Notes under the pieces: generated by a model | The model's database searches: none | Seen by the model: only the letters and a program-made list of their open reading frames with translations | What the model was told of the DNA's origin: nothing | Source of the DNA: Paraspadella gotoi | Lineage: Eukaryota; Chaetognatha | Direction of reading: 5' to 3' | DNA length: 64,000 bases | Assembly (NCBI GenBank): GCA_051294375.1 | Contig: CM119265.1 | Coordinates: forward strand, 9,246,772 to 9,310,771 | Program-made: the position numbers and the translations under genes | Part shown: positions 45,761 to 60,936 of the stretch, in pieces | Numbering within the stretch: the first letter of the stretch is position 1 | How the letters are laid out: the number at the start of each line of letters is the position of its first letter

Positions 45761-46195
45761 ATGTTTTTATTGTTTCATTGAACTCGAAAAACTGACTATT
45801 CACAGGTTCACAAAGATTTTTCGTGGTTCTGCGTCTTTTCTCATGGGTCAATTTCGAAGGGAACCATTCACGGATCGTAATCGTGATTCCGTCTCAGTGA
45901 TTCTAATTTCGTGAATCGACCTCCACCGTCAAAACCGCCGATTGGATTCCGCGGTCGAACAATGAAAAAGAATCACAGAATTAGGAAACAATGGAAAGAG
46001 TCAAATTTGGTCGGAGATCCTCCGTCTAAACGGTTCCATCGACGGGTAAACAATGAGACGAGAAGTAAACAATAAACAATAAACAATCGGCGAAATAATG
46101 GAGAGAGAATTAAAACCGCGGTAAAGAGAACCGGGTTTTTTGACTTCGACGAATGAACGAAAAGTTTAAAAACGAAACAATGGCACTAAATGGGT

Positions 46196-46228
<33 letters not shown>

Positions 46229-47526
46229 TCGAATACATCAAACAAAACGAAATACCAAAAAAACGATCTCGCGAAGATACATAAAGAAAAGAATCGGAAC
46301 GCATTCAGACCAAAAAAAAAAACACAAGCGAGGCCGAAAATAAAAACAAAAGACATCTTCCGGTTTTCTGGTTGTGAGACCCACGCGAAAAATCTTGGAC
46401 CGCGATCTTCCCATTAGCATACGGGATCATCGGAGTCGAAGAGGGGGAATGGGGAATGGGAGTTGGAGAAAGGGTTGGTTAACGGGGAGGGGGGTTCCCG
46501 CGGGGTGGAAAGGGTGGAAGGGGGACGAATCTCACGGCCTTGACGTCTCGCGAGTTTGTTTGGGATCGAGTTATGGTAATTTTTTTAGCTAGAGGAATCC
46601 GGGGGGGGGGGCGAGGGGGGGATTAGGAGGGAGAGGAGATGAGGAAGTCGGGATTGGCGATCGAATCTTACTGAGCGACGTGAAGGAGAATAAGGAGTCA
46701 TTTTTCATCCGTCGCGGATTGAGATGTCAAAAACTGAATCCTTCATATTTGAAATGAAATTTGCTTTTATTAATTAAAAGGAGCTTTTTATCAATGAAAA
46801 GTCAAACGTTTCAAATAATGTTTCAACAAAGGAGTCAATAATTTCGACCATGAACTTTTTTTAAAAAAGCGCTTTTGCGCAGTTTTACTGTAACAGGAAC
46901 AAAAATATTAAAAGAAAAACCAATGCCTATTGTCTAACGATTAGTCCACAAACTTTAATTGCCAAAGAGTCAATCATTTTGACCGGCAACTGAGAAAAAA
47001 ATTGCGTTTTTTGGCAGTTGTAATGTAAAAACCAATGTCTACGTATTATCTAACGATTATGCCACAAACTTGGATTGCCTAAGCTAAAGGCTTGAAATTC
47101 CATTGTTTCAAATTGAAGGAAAGCTTTTTCGCTTTTTTGCTCCCATTTGGGATGAAAAGGTAACAAAGTTGTGATTCAAAAATTTCATCATCATCCACGT
47201 CTTTCCAAGGAACTGGTGTTTTCTCTGGGAAAAACATTTTTTCGACAATGTAATATATCGAAGCTTTATTATTTTTTTTTCATCATCTTCTTCTTCTTTT
47301 TCTTCATCAGTCATGAGCTTAGTAAAATCCACTTAGTCCCTTTACATTCCATCCCGCTTCCTGACAAAGTCGATATTGGCCGATTATCGGAGTATTCCTC
47401 CGTGACCTATTACGTAGTTTTCTCTCAGTTTAAAAATTGGGTTAAAAAAAATAAAAAAAATAATAAAAAATATTTTACTTTGTTTGACGAGAGTTGGTAT
47501 AAAATTTTAAGATAATTTTCTCTCTC

Positions 47527-47575
<49 letters not shown>

Positions 47576-49019
47576 AAAAATAAAAGAAACATTAAAAAAT
47601 ATTTTTTCTTCCACCGTAGAATCTTTTGTTCCGATTCACACCATGAATCGACCGTTGCCCAATAGTCGGCCTCACAAAACCGCAGAATCCGTAGATCGTC
47701 GATCGATGAGATAAGTCCCCCTTTTTCTCCCCCTCACCCTCGCCCCTCTCCTCCCTTCCTTCCCCTTTGCCCCCACTCCCCCCTCACTCTCGCGTCGCCG
47801 CGATTCCCCCCCCTTCCAATTCTCCCTCAATTCACGCGACAGATTGTCGAACCCTTAAGCTTTTGTCCCATTTTCGGGATTCCACTCTCTTCTCTTTTAT
47901 TATTCTCTCTTATTCGATTTTTTTCCCCCGGACTACATTTTCCCTGTCGATTTTTTTTTCGTTCATGTTGACTGTTGTCTCTCAAATTCACAAATTGGCT
48001 ATGTACGGTTCGTACTACTATAATTAACTCCGTGATTAATTTATCTTTCTTTACATTTTCTATCGCTTCGTCAACAGCATTGCTCCGATACCGGCGTATC
48101 TTCAGAATGAACCGAACCAAATCAACATTCAACCAATTACTAAGCCGCCCCCCCTCTTATCCAATTCCCCCCTTTACCCCATAAATCCACAATCCCCTCC
48201 CCTCGCACGAAGAGATAAGCAAATCCAAGTCTTTTTTCTTTCTTTTGTTCTCCTTCGATTGTTCGTCGCGAGTTTGAAATGGAAAAGAGAAGGAGGGGGT
48301 AGAACCCCCACTTCCCCCCATTTTCTCCGTCACAACCCCCCCCCTTTCGCCCCCGCAACCCGATGGCCGACTTAAAACGACCCACGATCTTCTGGTAATT
48401 TTCACCTCTGTTAGTTTGTTACAGTGTTGAAAAGTATTTCAGATTTTCTATCAGAAGTCAACTACAATGTATTTCTTCTTAAAAAAGAAAACAATTATAA
48501 TTTTAATATTCATATTAATATTAATAATAAATTAAAATAAGGTGTTCTACGAGGCCAAATAAAAACTAACAATATTTTTTTCCCGATAGAAAATATAATT
48601 TTTTATAAAAAAAAAAGGACAGAATAATTCCATTATTAGTTTAAACAGCTTTATATTTCCATGGTTTTAATTCTAATTGAAGATAATTCACATTCCCTAC
48701 TTTTGTGATAATAATTCAACGGGAGTGCCCAAACTCTCCATATCTCGCTCTTTTTTTTTCTCATAGGGTCATTACGACGTTTCAATTTTTTTCCAATTTC
48801 CAATTCTTTCCGCTTCCTTTGTTTGTTTTCGTTTCCTCGGTGACGCGACCCCGCGTGACGTCGCGTCACGTGACCTCGCACCACGCGATTTTTCTTTCTA
48901 AATTTCTATTTTTTTTTCTTTTTCTTTCGACGCGACGATTCTTTCCAATTCTGGTTCCACTCTATGGTGCCATGGTGCCATGGTGACGTTTTTCCGTTTT
49001 CGCTCCGATTGCGAATTTA

Positions 49020-49056
<37 letters not shown>

Positions 49057-49407
49057 TGATGATTTGAGGCTAATTTTCGTCTCATGGGTTGGAGGAGAGA
49101 GAGAGAGCTTGGAGGAAAGGATAGCGGATGATGCGATGAAGGGAAGCTCTTCCTTTGTTTCCTTTTTTTTATCCGCCGTTTTTTCTCACCTTTTTTTTTT
49201 TTTTTTGAGGTCATTTTTTAAAATTTTTAATCCGACTTAATTTATAATCCTGATTTTTTTTTTAAGGTGGGAAATCGGTAAACCGTAAAGGAGAGATAAT
49301 TGGGAATTAAAAATTTTTAGTTTTGTTTTTAGTTAAAAGCCAATATGTATAACTATGACTATGTGTAAGTTAAATTTGACAAAAAATATTCACGCTTCAC
49401 CAAAATA
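45761..49407. other. Intergenic region, no supported gene
   Basis: AT-rich, poly-pyrimidine and poly-C DNA. A GC-rich patch at 46380-46680 contains G-runs. A patch at 48838-48895 combines CRE-like TGACGTCG with GTCACGTGAC. A (CT)n tract lies at 47519-47573 and a (CGA)n run at 49020-49056. No coding frame stands out. Confidence 0.45.
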
Positions 49408-49654
49408 TATGGAGATTGAAACGTTGAAAACTTTATTTTTAAACACCGGAAACTAAACTTAACAATAGCATTTTGATCATAATAGTTAAAACAGCGATAT
49501 TTTACTATTACGGATATTGTAAAATATAACTTTTGATATATCATATAAACACTAAGCGTAAGAAAGTGAATATAGGAGCGGATCTAGTAAAAGGATCGAA
49601 TGATAGGATTTTTTGTACGAAAGAGTCGGCGCTGCACAACTCGACTCCGTCCGC

Positions 49655-49725
49655 AACCACAGCCGCAGCCGCTGCCGCAGCCGCAGCCACAGCCTCAGCC
49701 GCAGCCGCAGCCGCAGCCCCAGCGC
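49655..49725. repeat. (CAGCCG)n tract
   Basis: About a dozen hexanucleotide copies. Read on the minus strand in one frame they give an Ala run inside an open frame (GDDELRLTESSSAG before it, VVADGVELCSADSFVQKILS after it). The inverted copy at about 59690-59735 is shorter. Confidence 0.85.
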
Positions 49726-50011
49726 TGGAGGATTCGGTCAGTCGCAGCTCGTCGTCGCCAGATCGGCATCGAGGACGAAACGTGGACAAAGGGCGTCACG
49801 ACCCGGGCCGCTGTCGTCGCAGGACGCACGGGACGTTTGAGGGAGATCTAAACAGTTTGGGTCATGACGTGATGTCCTTTTAAGATCAATTCAAACAAGA
49901 ATGACTAAGTGATAATGAAAGCTAGGTGATAATAAAAAAGTTTATTCTAAAAAAAAAAAGGCATTTTCGGTCGAAATTGGAAAGGGATCTAATCATAGTC
50001 GCCTCTCGGCA

Positions 50012-50410
50012 TCAATTTCCAACAGTCTCGTCGTCAAGAAGAAAAACTTCGGCAACGCGAATACGATGACATTTGTTTCGCCTGGCAACGGAAACGAGTT
50101 TTGCTCCTGGCGTGGAACGATCAATCGAGGATATAAAAAAGAATAATGAATGTAGTCTTAACAACAAAAAATAGAAAACTGAAAAGGTTTGAATGACGAT
50201 TTGATCGTCGCCTTTGGTTTGGTTTTTTTTTGGCGGCGAAATGCGTTTTCTATAAGTTTTGCCTTCGATTCTTACCTCACTGCGCATCAATTCGCCGTTC
50301 TGTCGTCGTCGTCGTAGTCGTCGTCTTCTCTTTCGACGTCGTCGTAACCGGAACGACGGTCAAAAAGCGTGGCTCCGCCGCTGGACGGCGTCAAATAACG
50401 GTGACGTTCC

Positions 50411-50487
<77 letters not shown>

Positions 50488-50745
50488 TCTCTCGCCGAGG
50501 GCGTAAGGTCTCAGCTTGGCCACAAAAGCGTCAATGTTTCGCTCGGATGACACGAGCGACGTCGCCGCCTCGTGACGGCGTCTCGCGTCGTCGAGGACCC
50601 TCGCTCCGCGCCGCGTCTTCGATTGGCGTCCCGCGGCGCCGCGTGACCGGCCAACGGGCGCCGCGGAGCGTCGAATGCGGCGTTCTTCATCGACGCAGCC
50701 TCGAGTGACTGTTTCTCTCTTGATTTCGAGAGGCGATTGTACCTT
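50012..50745 (-). CDS. Candidate exons of an unknown gene in block X
   Basis: Exon A, 50745-50496: acceptor gacag, 83 open codons starting KVQSPLEIKRETVTRGCVDE and ending SSERNIDAFVAKLRPYAL. Exon A ends in phase 1 before a GC-type donor (g|gcgaga). Exon B, 50106-50012: acceptor cgccag, entry phase 1, reading AKLVSVARRNKCHRIRVAEV then FLLDDETVGN and a stop. The phases match, so A and B join into one frame. An open frame farther upstream (51240-51020, reading LLATDFPFGAPRGRCVDD) may be an earlier exon. No family is recognised. The reliance on a GC donor and the absence of a clear start keep this tentative. Confidence 0.35.
50411..50490. repeat. (CT)n microsatellite
   Basis: CT tract with two interruptions, between the two candidate exons of block X. 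Confidence 0.95.
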
Positions 50746-50816
50746 CTGTCATCTTTAAACAAGACAAGTCTTTGTTTATTCTTTACTTCATTATTAATAC
50801 TTTCATTTACATAATT

Positions 50817-50817
50817 A

Positions 50818-50911
<94 letters not shown>

Positions 50912-50912
50912 A
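50817..50912. repeat. (ATT)n microsatellite
   Basis: About 31 pure ATT units. The counterpart in the inverted copy is at 58438-58545 and is broken up by other bases. Confidence 0.95.
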
Positions 50913-51240
50913 TTATAACCACGTATACAGCACACATGAGAACGAGCCCCTTTTGTCAGTCAGTCTAGAGCCGCAACAATGAAACTAAAACGTTAAATTC
51001 TAAACAATCCATTTTAAACCTTTAAATCGTTCTCTCCCCCTTTTTCTTCTCCCTTTTTTATCTATCGAAGGAAATCTATTTTTTTCTCTCTTTTGACGTC
51101 TTTTGTTTTCGATCCTCAACGACCGTCGATCGTCCACGCAACGCCCTCTAGGTGCGCCGAAGGGAAAGTCCGTCGCCAGTAGCGACTTACGCGTCTGGCG
51201 CTTTATTGTGACTCCGTAAACGGATAAACCATTGTGAGTT

Positions 51241-51372
<132 letters not shown>

Positions 51373-51672
51373 TTTTGTGTATACTGCTTTAATCTTGACC
51401 CCGAGGGACTTACTGACTTTGCATTCCGCTGCTGACGTCATGAACCGAAACCTTTGTTCCGGAATGGCAAAAAGTCGGGTGTTGCCATCCGGGTTGCCAT
51501 TAGGGACCATTATGAATACCTTACGACCCTTTACATACCTATCCTAGCTTAAGGCTGAGCCTATTGTGTTTTAGTTGTAGTAACGTTATTGACAAAACTT
51601 GTTAAAAGAATGTAAGTGATAATGTCTAGTGTCTATTGTGAAACTTGAGACAACGAGATGTTGAAGTGGGAA

Positions 51673-51757
51673 ATGGCACAGGGAGTGACACAGGCAATGG
51701 CACCGGGAATGGCACATGTAATGGCATAGGCAATGGCACAGGTAATGGCACAGGCAA
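51673..51757. repeat. 12-bp minisatellite, about seven copies
   Basis: Unit ATGGCACAGGNA with variants such as ATGGCACCGGGA, ATGGCACATGTA and ATGGCATAGGCA. Confidence 0.88.
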
Positions 51758-52912
51758 TTAGGGGATTAGGCTTGGCAAATGCAGAATGAAAATAGCAAAC
51801 TAATTTTTAACAATTTTCTTTTATTAATCTAAAGCTAATGGTTTTCTGTTTGTCTCTCTCTCTCAATTTCCTTCCTCCTTTTCTCTTTTCTTTTCCATAA
51901 CTAAAAAAAAGAATAGTTAATGGGTTTGAGTGAAAAAAGACTCGGGTCAACACAAATTCGCCCATTATTCTTTCTTTTGTCGCAAACAAAGTGGGACCCA
52001 TCGGTATTTTTTTACAAATGCATTTTTACCTTTTTTTTCCTTTTGTTTATTTGAAAAGAGAAACAAAGAAAGAAATAAACAAAGAGGAGAGAAAAAGCGA
52101 GTGTGTTATGGTTGTCGTGGGGTGCTATCACAGTTCACTGACGACTCCCACTTTTTTTCTTCTCTTTCTTTCCTTCACTCTTCCATTCGGACCATTATTT
52201 TTAAAAAAATATTTTTTGTGAACTTTTCTTTTCCTTTTCTTTTCCATGTTGCTCTTTTTTGAAAGATCTTTAATAAACGGGTCTCATGCAAATAAAGATG
52301 TACAAGGCCCATGGAAAACTCGATAAAACTTTGGAGAAAGACAGGAGAGAGAGAGAGAGGAGTCGACCGACGGAGAGCAAGCGAGAGAACGAGACGAGAG
52401 ATGAGAGAAGACAGAGACGAGAGAAGAGAGAAAGAGGAGAGAAAGAGAGGAGAGTTGATCATCTCAGCAGAGTGTGATAACGGATTCACGAGCTGCCAAA
52501 CCTTGACATTTTCGTCCTGAACTGGGACTGCGAAAAGAGTCGGCTCAGGGCGGAGGGCGGACGGCGGGAGTGGTTAAGGGTAATGGTAGAGAGTGAGATA
52601 TTCATTCGAGGGGGTGAGTGTGGGGAGTCGAGACGAGACGAGACAAGGTCGAGCACATCGTTGGGCGACTTTACGTTTTCTACTGACAACGGACGACCAC
52701 GACGTGGATTCCGTCGTCCGGTATCGCTCCTCAGAGGTTTCCAGGGGGTAGCTCGAAGTGATGGGGAGCGGCTTTGGGTTTCATGATCTCCTAAATAGGC
52801 TTTTTAGTTGTGCTTTTTTTTTTCTTAAAAAAACTTTTTTTCAGATTTTAAAGCCTCCAAAAAAAAGAAGGGTTCCTTCAGAGGGTTGAAGGCAGGACCC
52901 AAATTTCGAAAA

Positions 52913-52963
<51 letters not shown>

Positions 52964-54608
52964 GGGGTTTAGACGCGATGAGGCTTTCTAGGAGGAGGAA
53001 GATGATGAGGAAGAGGAGGAGGAGTTTAGGAGGAGCGAGAGAAGGTTTGAGATTTCGAGAATGAAAGAAACTAATGAGGATACAAAAAAAAAAGGAAGAC
53101 ATTAAATCTTCCGCTTCAACTCAAGAAAAAAAAAACATGGGTTACCTTCAGACTTCCTTCCCTTTTTCCGTCGTCACAGCGACCGAAGATTTTTCCCTTT
53201 TTTTTTTTCCTTTTTCCTTTTTATTCTTCTTTAATGATGAAAACAAACTTTTTTTTCTTATCTTTCATTATTTTTGGTGATCTCGCTAAATAGGAGGAAA
53301 ACGGGTCAGAATTTCCCGGGCGAAAAAGATGCCGATCAGTTTCATTTTTTTCTTTTTCAACCTTTTTTTTTTATTTTATCTTTTATTCTTTTTCTCTTTC
53401 TTTATTTCCTAGATTTTAATTTTTTAAACTAATCCATCTTTCCTATTAAAATATCGTTTTTTTTTTACTCTTCGACGTCTTAGGGAATTCTCTCTCGCTG
53501 ACCCGCTTTTAACCCCCCCCCTCTCTCTCTTCCCTCGTTTTCCCCTCAAAATGTTTTCCGAAGGCAAAATATAACCGTTTAAACTTTAATCTCTTAAATT
53601 GTCAAAACAACGAGAAAAAAAATTAATCCTCAGTATTTTTTAGCGCAAGGAAAAAAAATCCCGAAAGTAAAAAAAACATTGACCCTTTCCTTTCTCCTCT
53701 TCTCAGTTCCTTTCCTTTTTTTGCTTCTCCCAAACCTTTTTTTCTCCCTTTCCAACCCTTTTCCCTCGGCTGCCCCCAACCCCCGAAAAAAAAGTTATGA
53801 TCTTGAAAATTTCTCGGTCTTGTTCTTTTTTTTTCTGAGCGCGGGAAAATCGAGCTCAGTCCTGTTCTTCGTTGTTCGTGTTCATTGTCATTTTGATCGC
53901 TAAACGTCCGGAGAAATGACGTTTATTCTCTTCTCCCGGGTTTTTGCATATTTTTTTACAGTAAACACCGTTTTTGGCGCCTAGGGATCGAAACGGAGTT
54001 TCAAATGCGTAATTCTATGGATTACCAAGTTATTTTACCGATATTTAAAAGATTTATTTTTGGTTCTGGCTAACGGACGAAATTTTACTAAAAAAGTTCA
54101 GGAATTACGTATTTCTACGGTTATTTTGGAGTTATTCTGCAGTCTATAAAAATATTTGAAATATTAGTGTACTGTATCCTCTCTCTTTAATGCGGACTAA
54201 AAACAATTTTTTTCGTGGAGCATCTTTACTAAACGAAAGAAAAATAACTAAACTGGAGAATTCATGAAGTCAAAATTATTTTTCGACCTTTTAGCGCTGA
54301 AGGGATATTGATGTGAAGGAAAAGTGAAATGTTATATATCCACTTGAATTTTTTTGTATAACATAATGCATATTGCATATTCTTCATACAGCATATTTAA
54401 AAAAAAAAGATTTTGAAGTTTTAATGAGTATTTGGGTTTTACTACCACTTCTGGATGTGTAGCGAGGTCAAAACCGAGTTTTGATCCTGTACAGGGTGTC
54501 ACAGGGTGAAAGGGTTAAAAGATGCGGATGATGAAATTTGGGTGAAGGATGAATTCGTCTTCTCATCCTCGTTTGTCACGACGGGACATTTCTAAACGAA
54601 AACCACAG
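51758..54608. other. Intergenic region, no firm gene
   Basis: Low-complexity purine- or pyrimidine-rich DNA with a (CT)n tract at 52915-52962. A GC-rich patch at 52500-52790 holds a short minus-strand frame after an acceptor (tatttag), reading MKPKAAPHHFELPPGNL before a stop at about 52730. This is too short to call. 53950-54600 is AT-rich with nothing recognisable. Confidence 0.4.
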
Positions 54609-54934
54609 GGAAAAAAGTTCACGTCGTTTATGGTGATTTGGGCGAAAAAGGAAAATCCATGGTGCAGCGACTCAGAATGAGTTTTGGGGAGTTCATGGTG
54701 CGAGAAGCTGAGTTCGAGGAAGGGGTGCTCTTTGAGGACGACGACGACGACGACGACGAAGATTGTAAATCAGCGACTTTTGGAGTCAAAGCTTTTGTCA
54801 ATTCATCGCCGACGACAATGACGACGACGTCGCTCGAATTACGACGAAAAAGATCGACGGAGCGAAAACAAAGGAACAACGGAATAAAATCAAAACAAAA
54901 CTCAGAAGCGAGAATTTTCAAAAAGTCGATTTAA
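54609..54934 (+). CDS. Candidate terminal exon, acidic/basic protein
   Basis: An acceptor (aaccacag) is followed, in entry phase 1, by 107 open codons and a TAA. The peptide starts KKVHVVYGDLGEKGKSMVQR and continues MSFGEFMVREAEFEEGVLFE. It then passes through a seven-Asp run and a Thr-rich segment and ends in a basic tail. No domain is recognised. The minus strand is also open here (54628-54921), so coding strand is not certain. Upstream exons were not found. Confidence 0.33.
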
Positions 54935-55040
54935 TGGAGCGAGAACATTTTTTTGGGTGAGGCGAGGGATTGTGAATTGGCGCTGTGACGGAATGTCGAG
55001 CTAAAAATAGAATGTGACTCCTGATCGCCCTCCCGTGAAC

Positions 55041-55051
55041 TCTCTCTCTCA

Positions 55052-55082
<31 letters not shown>

Positions 55083-55101
55083 CCTCTCTCTCTCTCTCTC
55101 C
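55041..55101. repeat. (CT)n tract
   Basis: Interrupted CT tract directly before the 96-N gap. A short GA run (55219-55230) follows the gap. Confidence 0.9.
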
Positions 55102-55122
55102 TAAAATAATTATTTTATTCTT

Positions 55123-55218
55123 NNNNNNNNNNNNNNNNNNNNNNNNNNNNNNNNNNNNNNNNNNNNNNNNNNNNNNNNNNNNNNNNNNNNNNNNNNNNNN
55201 NNNNNNNNNNNNNNNNNN
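55123..55218. other. Assembly gap (96 N)
   Basis: Flanked by CT sequence on the left and GA sequence on the right. Confidence 1.
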
Positions 55219-55384
55219 AGAGAGAGAGAGAATATAAAAAATGAAAAATGCCAAAATTTGTGAAAGAAGGAATCAAAAAAATAAGGATCAGAATTTTCAG
55301 AATTTTCAATGCGCCGGTGATTTTGATCGTGGGAGTCGGGATTTTTTCCGTCTCCAATTTTATGTCCGAATTATTTTCGTCAAT

Positions 55385-55450
55385 GGAGGATCAATGGGAG
55401 GACGATGGCTTTGATGGAGGATCAATGGAGGATCAATGGAGGATCAATTG
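55385..55450. repeat. Short GGAGGATCAATG tandem repeat
   Basis: About five imperfect 12-bp copies within AT-rich DNA between two gaps. Confidence 0.8.
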
Positions 55451-55766
55451 GAGATATCAATGGAATCGATGGCGCAATTGCAAAGATTTCGCCTCAATTT
55501 CGCGTTTGCATCACAAAAGAGGAAAAGTCTAAAGAAAATCGGGATAAAACGTAGAAAATGAAGGACGAAATGATTGGGAAATGTTGGAAGAAGAGTTGGT
55601 GGATGTAATGATTGGGAAATGTTGAATGCTCTTTTGTGATAAATAGAAAGAAGGAGGTACCGACGAAAGATTAATTTGCATATTTCCGACAGTATTGAAG
55701 TTAAAGGCATTTACAGTGATAATTTATTTTTTAAATAGAAAGATGTTCTCAGACTCAGACAAAATT

Positions 55767-55791
55767 NNNNNNNNNNNNNNNNNNNNNNNNN
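55767..55791. other. Assembly gap (25 N)
   Basis: Lies 35 bp before the first copy of block Y. Confidence 1.
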
Positions 55792-55825
55792 ACAAATTAT
55801 GACTTTCATTTTTTTATAGGAATTT

Positions 55826-57290
<1,465 letters not shown>

Positions 57291-57340
57291 AAAGAGAAGA
57301 ACGAAAAATCGTCCTTCACATTTTTTTCTCACGCTGTTTT

Positions 57341-57365
57341 CTCTCTCTCTTCTCTCTCTCTTCTC

Positions 57366-57434
<69 letters not shown>
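57341..57434. repeat. (CT)n microsatellite
   Basis: CT tract of about 94 bp with early interruptions. Confidence 0.95.
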
Positions 57435-57437
<3 letters not shown>

Positions 57438-58004
57438 TAATCTCGGCATCGATTCGTGCTCCGGCAACAACTCCCCGGAAAAACAATCGTGGGTCGCTAA
57501 ATGCCATCCGGATGGCCGACAGGAAAAAAAATTGTTTGACTGATTCCAAAGTTGCCTTTTTTTTTTCTGTTGTTTTTCATCGGAATCGTTTTTGTCTTTT
57601 GTTTTAAGAATTTTGTTGCACAGTTTTTCGCCAAAATTCCAGCATCTCTCAGCAACGAGCGAGGACTCTTGTGACTCTTTCTCTCTCAACCCTCTCCTAT
57701 TCTCTCTCTCTCTCTCTCTCTCACTCCTCTGCCTCCCTTCTCCTCACCCCTCGGCCTCACCCCCTCAACTACAAAATAGCTAATACTACTCTAATATCAA
57801 TCATCGCTCCCTCCGTCATTTTTAAAGGAGCTTTTTACTCCTTTTCAACTCGGTCAACATTTTTCGATCTACAAAAACAAATTCGATGCCAAAAATCGCG
57901 TTAGGTTTTAATTTCGATGGGAAAATAAAAGGAAATTTTCACTCGGGACGAAATAAAAATGAATGTTATATTGGTGATGTGAATGATGATGTATATATTT
58001 GGAT

Positions 58005-58006
<2 letters not shown>
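57435..58006. other. Spacer between block Y copy 1 and inverted block X
   Basis: Unique sequence with a short CT run near 57700-57725. No gene is supported. Confidence 0.4.
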
Positions 58007-58068
<62 letters not shown>

Positions 58069-58078
58069 AAGAGAGAGA

Positions 58079-58111
<33 letters not shown>

Positions 58112-58921
58112 CAACTCACAATGGTTTATCCGTTAGGAGTCTTTTCACAAATAAAAGCGCCAGACGCGTAAGTCGCTACTGCGACGGACTTTCCCTCGGC
58201 GCACCTAGAGGCGTTGCGTGGACGATCGACGGTCCGTTGAGTCGAAAACAAAAGACGGTCAAAAAGAGAGAAAAAAATAGATTTCCTCGTAGATAAAAGG
58301 GAGAAGAAAAGGGGGAGAGAAACGATTAAAGGTTTAAAAGGATTGTTTAGAATTTAACGTTTAGTTTTCTTGTTGCGGCTCTAGACTGACTGACAAAGGG
58401 GCTCTTCCTCATGTGGTGCTGTAATACGTGGTTATAATATAATAAATAATAATAATAATAAAATAATAATAATAATTAATAATAATAATAATAATAACTA
58501 ATAATAATAATAATAATGAATAATAATAATAATAATAATGTAATTATGTAAATGAAAGTATTTAATGAAAGTAAAGAATAAACAAAGACTTGTCTGTTTA
58601 AAGATGACAGAAGGTACAATCGCTCTCGAACATCAAGAGAGAAAGCAGTCACTCGAGCTGCGTCGATGAAAGAACGCCGCATTCGACGCTCGCGGCGCCC
58701 GTTGGCCGGTCACGGCGGCGCCGCGGGACGCCAAATCGGAAAAGACGCGGCGCGGAGCGAAGGGTCCTCGACGACGCGAGAACGCCGTCACGAGGCGGCG
58801 ACGGTCCTCGTCCCTTCATCCGAAGCGAAAAATTGACGCTTTTGTGCCGAAGCTTGAGACCCGTTACGCCTCATGGCGAGAGTAGAGAGAGAGAAGAGAG
58901 AGAGAGAGAGAAGAGAGAGAG

Positions 58922-58976
<55 letters not shown>

Positions 58977-60014
58977 TCAACCGTTTACTTGACGCCTCCA
59001 GCGGCGGAGCCACGCTTTTTGAACCGTCGTTCCCGGTTACGACGACGTCGAAAGGACGACGACGACTAACGACGAACGACAGAACCAGCGAATTGCTGCG
59101 CAGTGAGGTAAAGAATCCGAAGGAAAACTTATAAGAAAAAGATTTTCCGCAAAAAAAAACCAAACCAAAGCGGACGATCAAAATCGTCATTCAAACCTTT
59201 TCAGTTTTTCTATTTTTATTTTTTTTTTTGGTTAAGACTAACATACATTATCTTTTTTTATATCCTCGGATTCATCGTTCCACGCCAGGAGCAAAGACTC
59301 GTTTCCGTGCCAGGCGGAAACAAATGTACATCGCTATTCGCGTTTGGCCGAAGTTTTTTCCTTCTTGACGACGAGACTGGGTAATTGATGCCGAGAGGCG
59401 ACTATGATTAAATCCGTTTCCCAAATTTCGGACCGAAAATGCCTTTTTTTTTTTTAGAAATAAACTTTTTTATTATCACCTAGCTTTCAATTATCAACTT
59501 AGTCATTCTTGTTTGAATTGATCTTAAAAGGACATCACGTCCATGACCAAACTGGTTTAGATCTCCTCAAACGTCCGTGCGTCCTGCGACGACCAGCGCC
59601 CCGGGTCGTGAACGCCTTTGTCACGTTTCGTTCCTCGATGCGATCTGGCGACGACGAGCTGCGACTGACCGAATCTCGCAGCGCTGGGCTGCGGCTGCGG
59701 CTGCGGCTGAGGCGTGGCTCGGCTGCGGCACGGCCTGCGGCTTGTGGTTGCGGACGGAGTCGAGTTGTGCAGTACGCCGACTCTTTCGTACAAAAATTCC
59801 TATCATTCGATCCTTTTACTAGATCCGCCCTCCTATATTCACTTTCTTACGCTTAGTGTTTAACTATGATTAATCAAAAAGTTTATATTTTACAATATCC
59901 GTAATAGTAAAATATCGCTGTTTAAATATATAGATCAAGAAATGCTAATTGTTAAAGTTTAAGTTTCCGGTGTATTAAAAAATAAAGTTTTCAAACGTTT
60001 TCAATCTCCAAATA
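58007..60014 (-). repeat. Duplicated block X, right copy (inverted)
   Basis: Inverted relative to 49408-51369. It carries many one-base differences, mostly in homopolymers, so the frames open in the left copy are broken here. It abuts block Y copy 2 at about 60015. Confidence 0.9.
58885..58977. repeat. (GA)n tract, interrupted
   Basis: GA tract with several AGA interruptions. It corresponds to the (CT)n at 50411-50490 in the left copy. Confidence 0.95.
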
Positions 60015-60570
60015 ATATGATCGCTACCCTTTAAAACTGTCTCTCAGCAACTTGTATTGCTTCATACAAACAATATTATTTAGTACTCTATATTTTTTCC
60101 CAACATTCCTATCCTAGATGATAAATTAGACAAGGAAATAGACAACGAAAATAAGTCTTTTGGTTGCGTCTCTCGTTTCCGTCACTCGGTAACAGTTTTT
60201 ATCCCCAAATTTTCTCACGATTTCTATTTTCGACTTTGTTGTGTTTTTCCAAATCGCATCTCAGCAACGCGGATTCCACTTTGACGGAAATTTCTTGTTT
60301 TTTTCCTAAATGTTTTTTTTTTTCCGGTTTTTTTTCCCAGATTCTCGTCTCGTAGTCTTTTGTTGTTTTTTTTCCGTCGTCGGAATCTTGTCTCTCGGCA
60401 ACGAAAAGGACAACAACGACAATTGATTTCCCCCCCCCTCTTCGAATCATCGTCACATCTTCTCTCGTAACTCGGCAACTTTGCTTGTCACCAAAATATT
60501 TAAGACGACGCTGATTTGCTTGCAACTCGGCAACAACAAGTAAGGCGCTTGCAACTCGGCAACAACTCAG

Positions 60571-60699
60571 ATGGCGCTCGCATCTCGGCAACGGAGACAA
60601 GTGTTTCGCGTCGAATTCTCTTCAAATTTCGAGTTTCGCGTCGTTGAAAAGTTCGACGCCAAATTATTTTTTTCTGGCGTGAATCTCTCTCGGCAACGC
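60571..60699 (+). CDS. Candidate first coding exon in block Y
   Basis: An ATG in 'ctcagatggcg' opens 43 codons ending at a strong donor (cgc|gtaagaaa). The peptide starts MALASRQRRQVFRVEFSSNF and ends KLFFSGVNLSRQR. It is not low-complexity. The region just upstream repeats CGGCAAC several times. In the other copy of the block the same ATG (56386) and donor are kept, but an extra T breaks the frame after about 14 codons. No later exon was found and no family is recognised. Confidence 0.33.
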
Positions 60700-60723
60700 G
60701 TAAGAAAGATGGGTACGCCCTCT

Positions 60724-60936
<213 letters not shown>

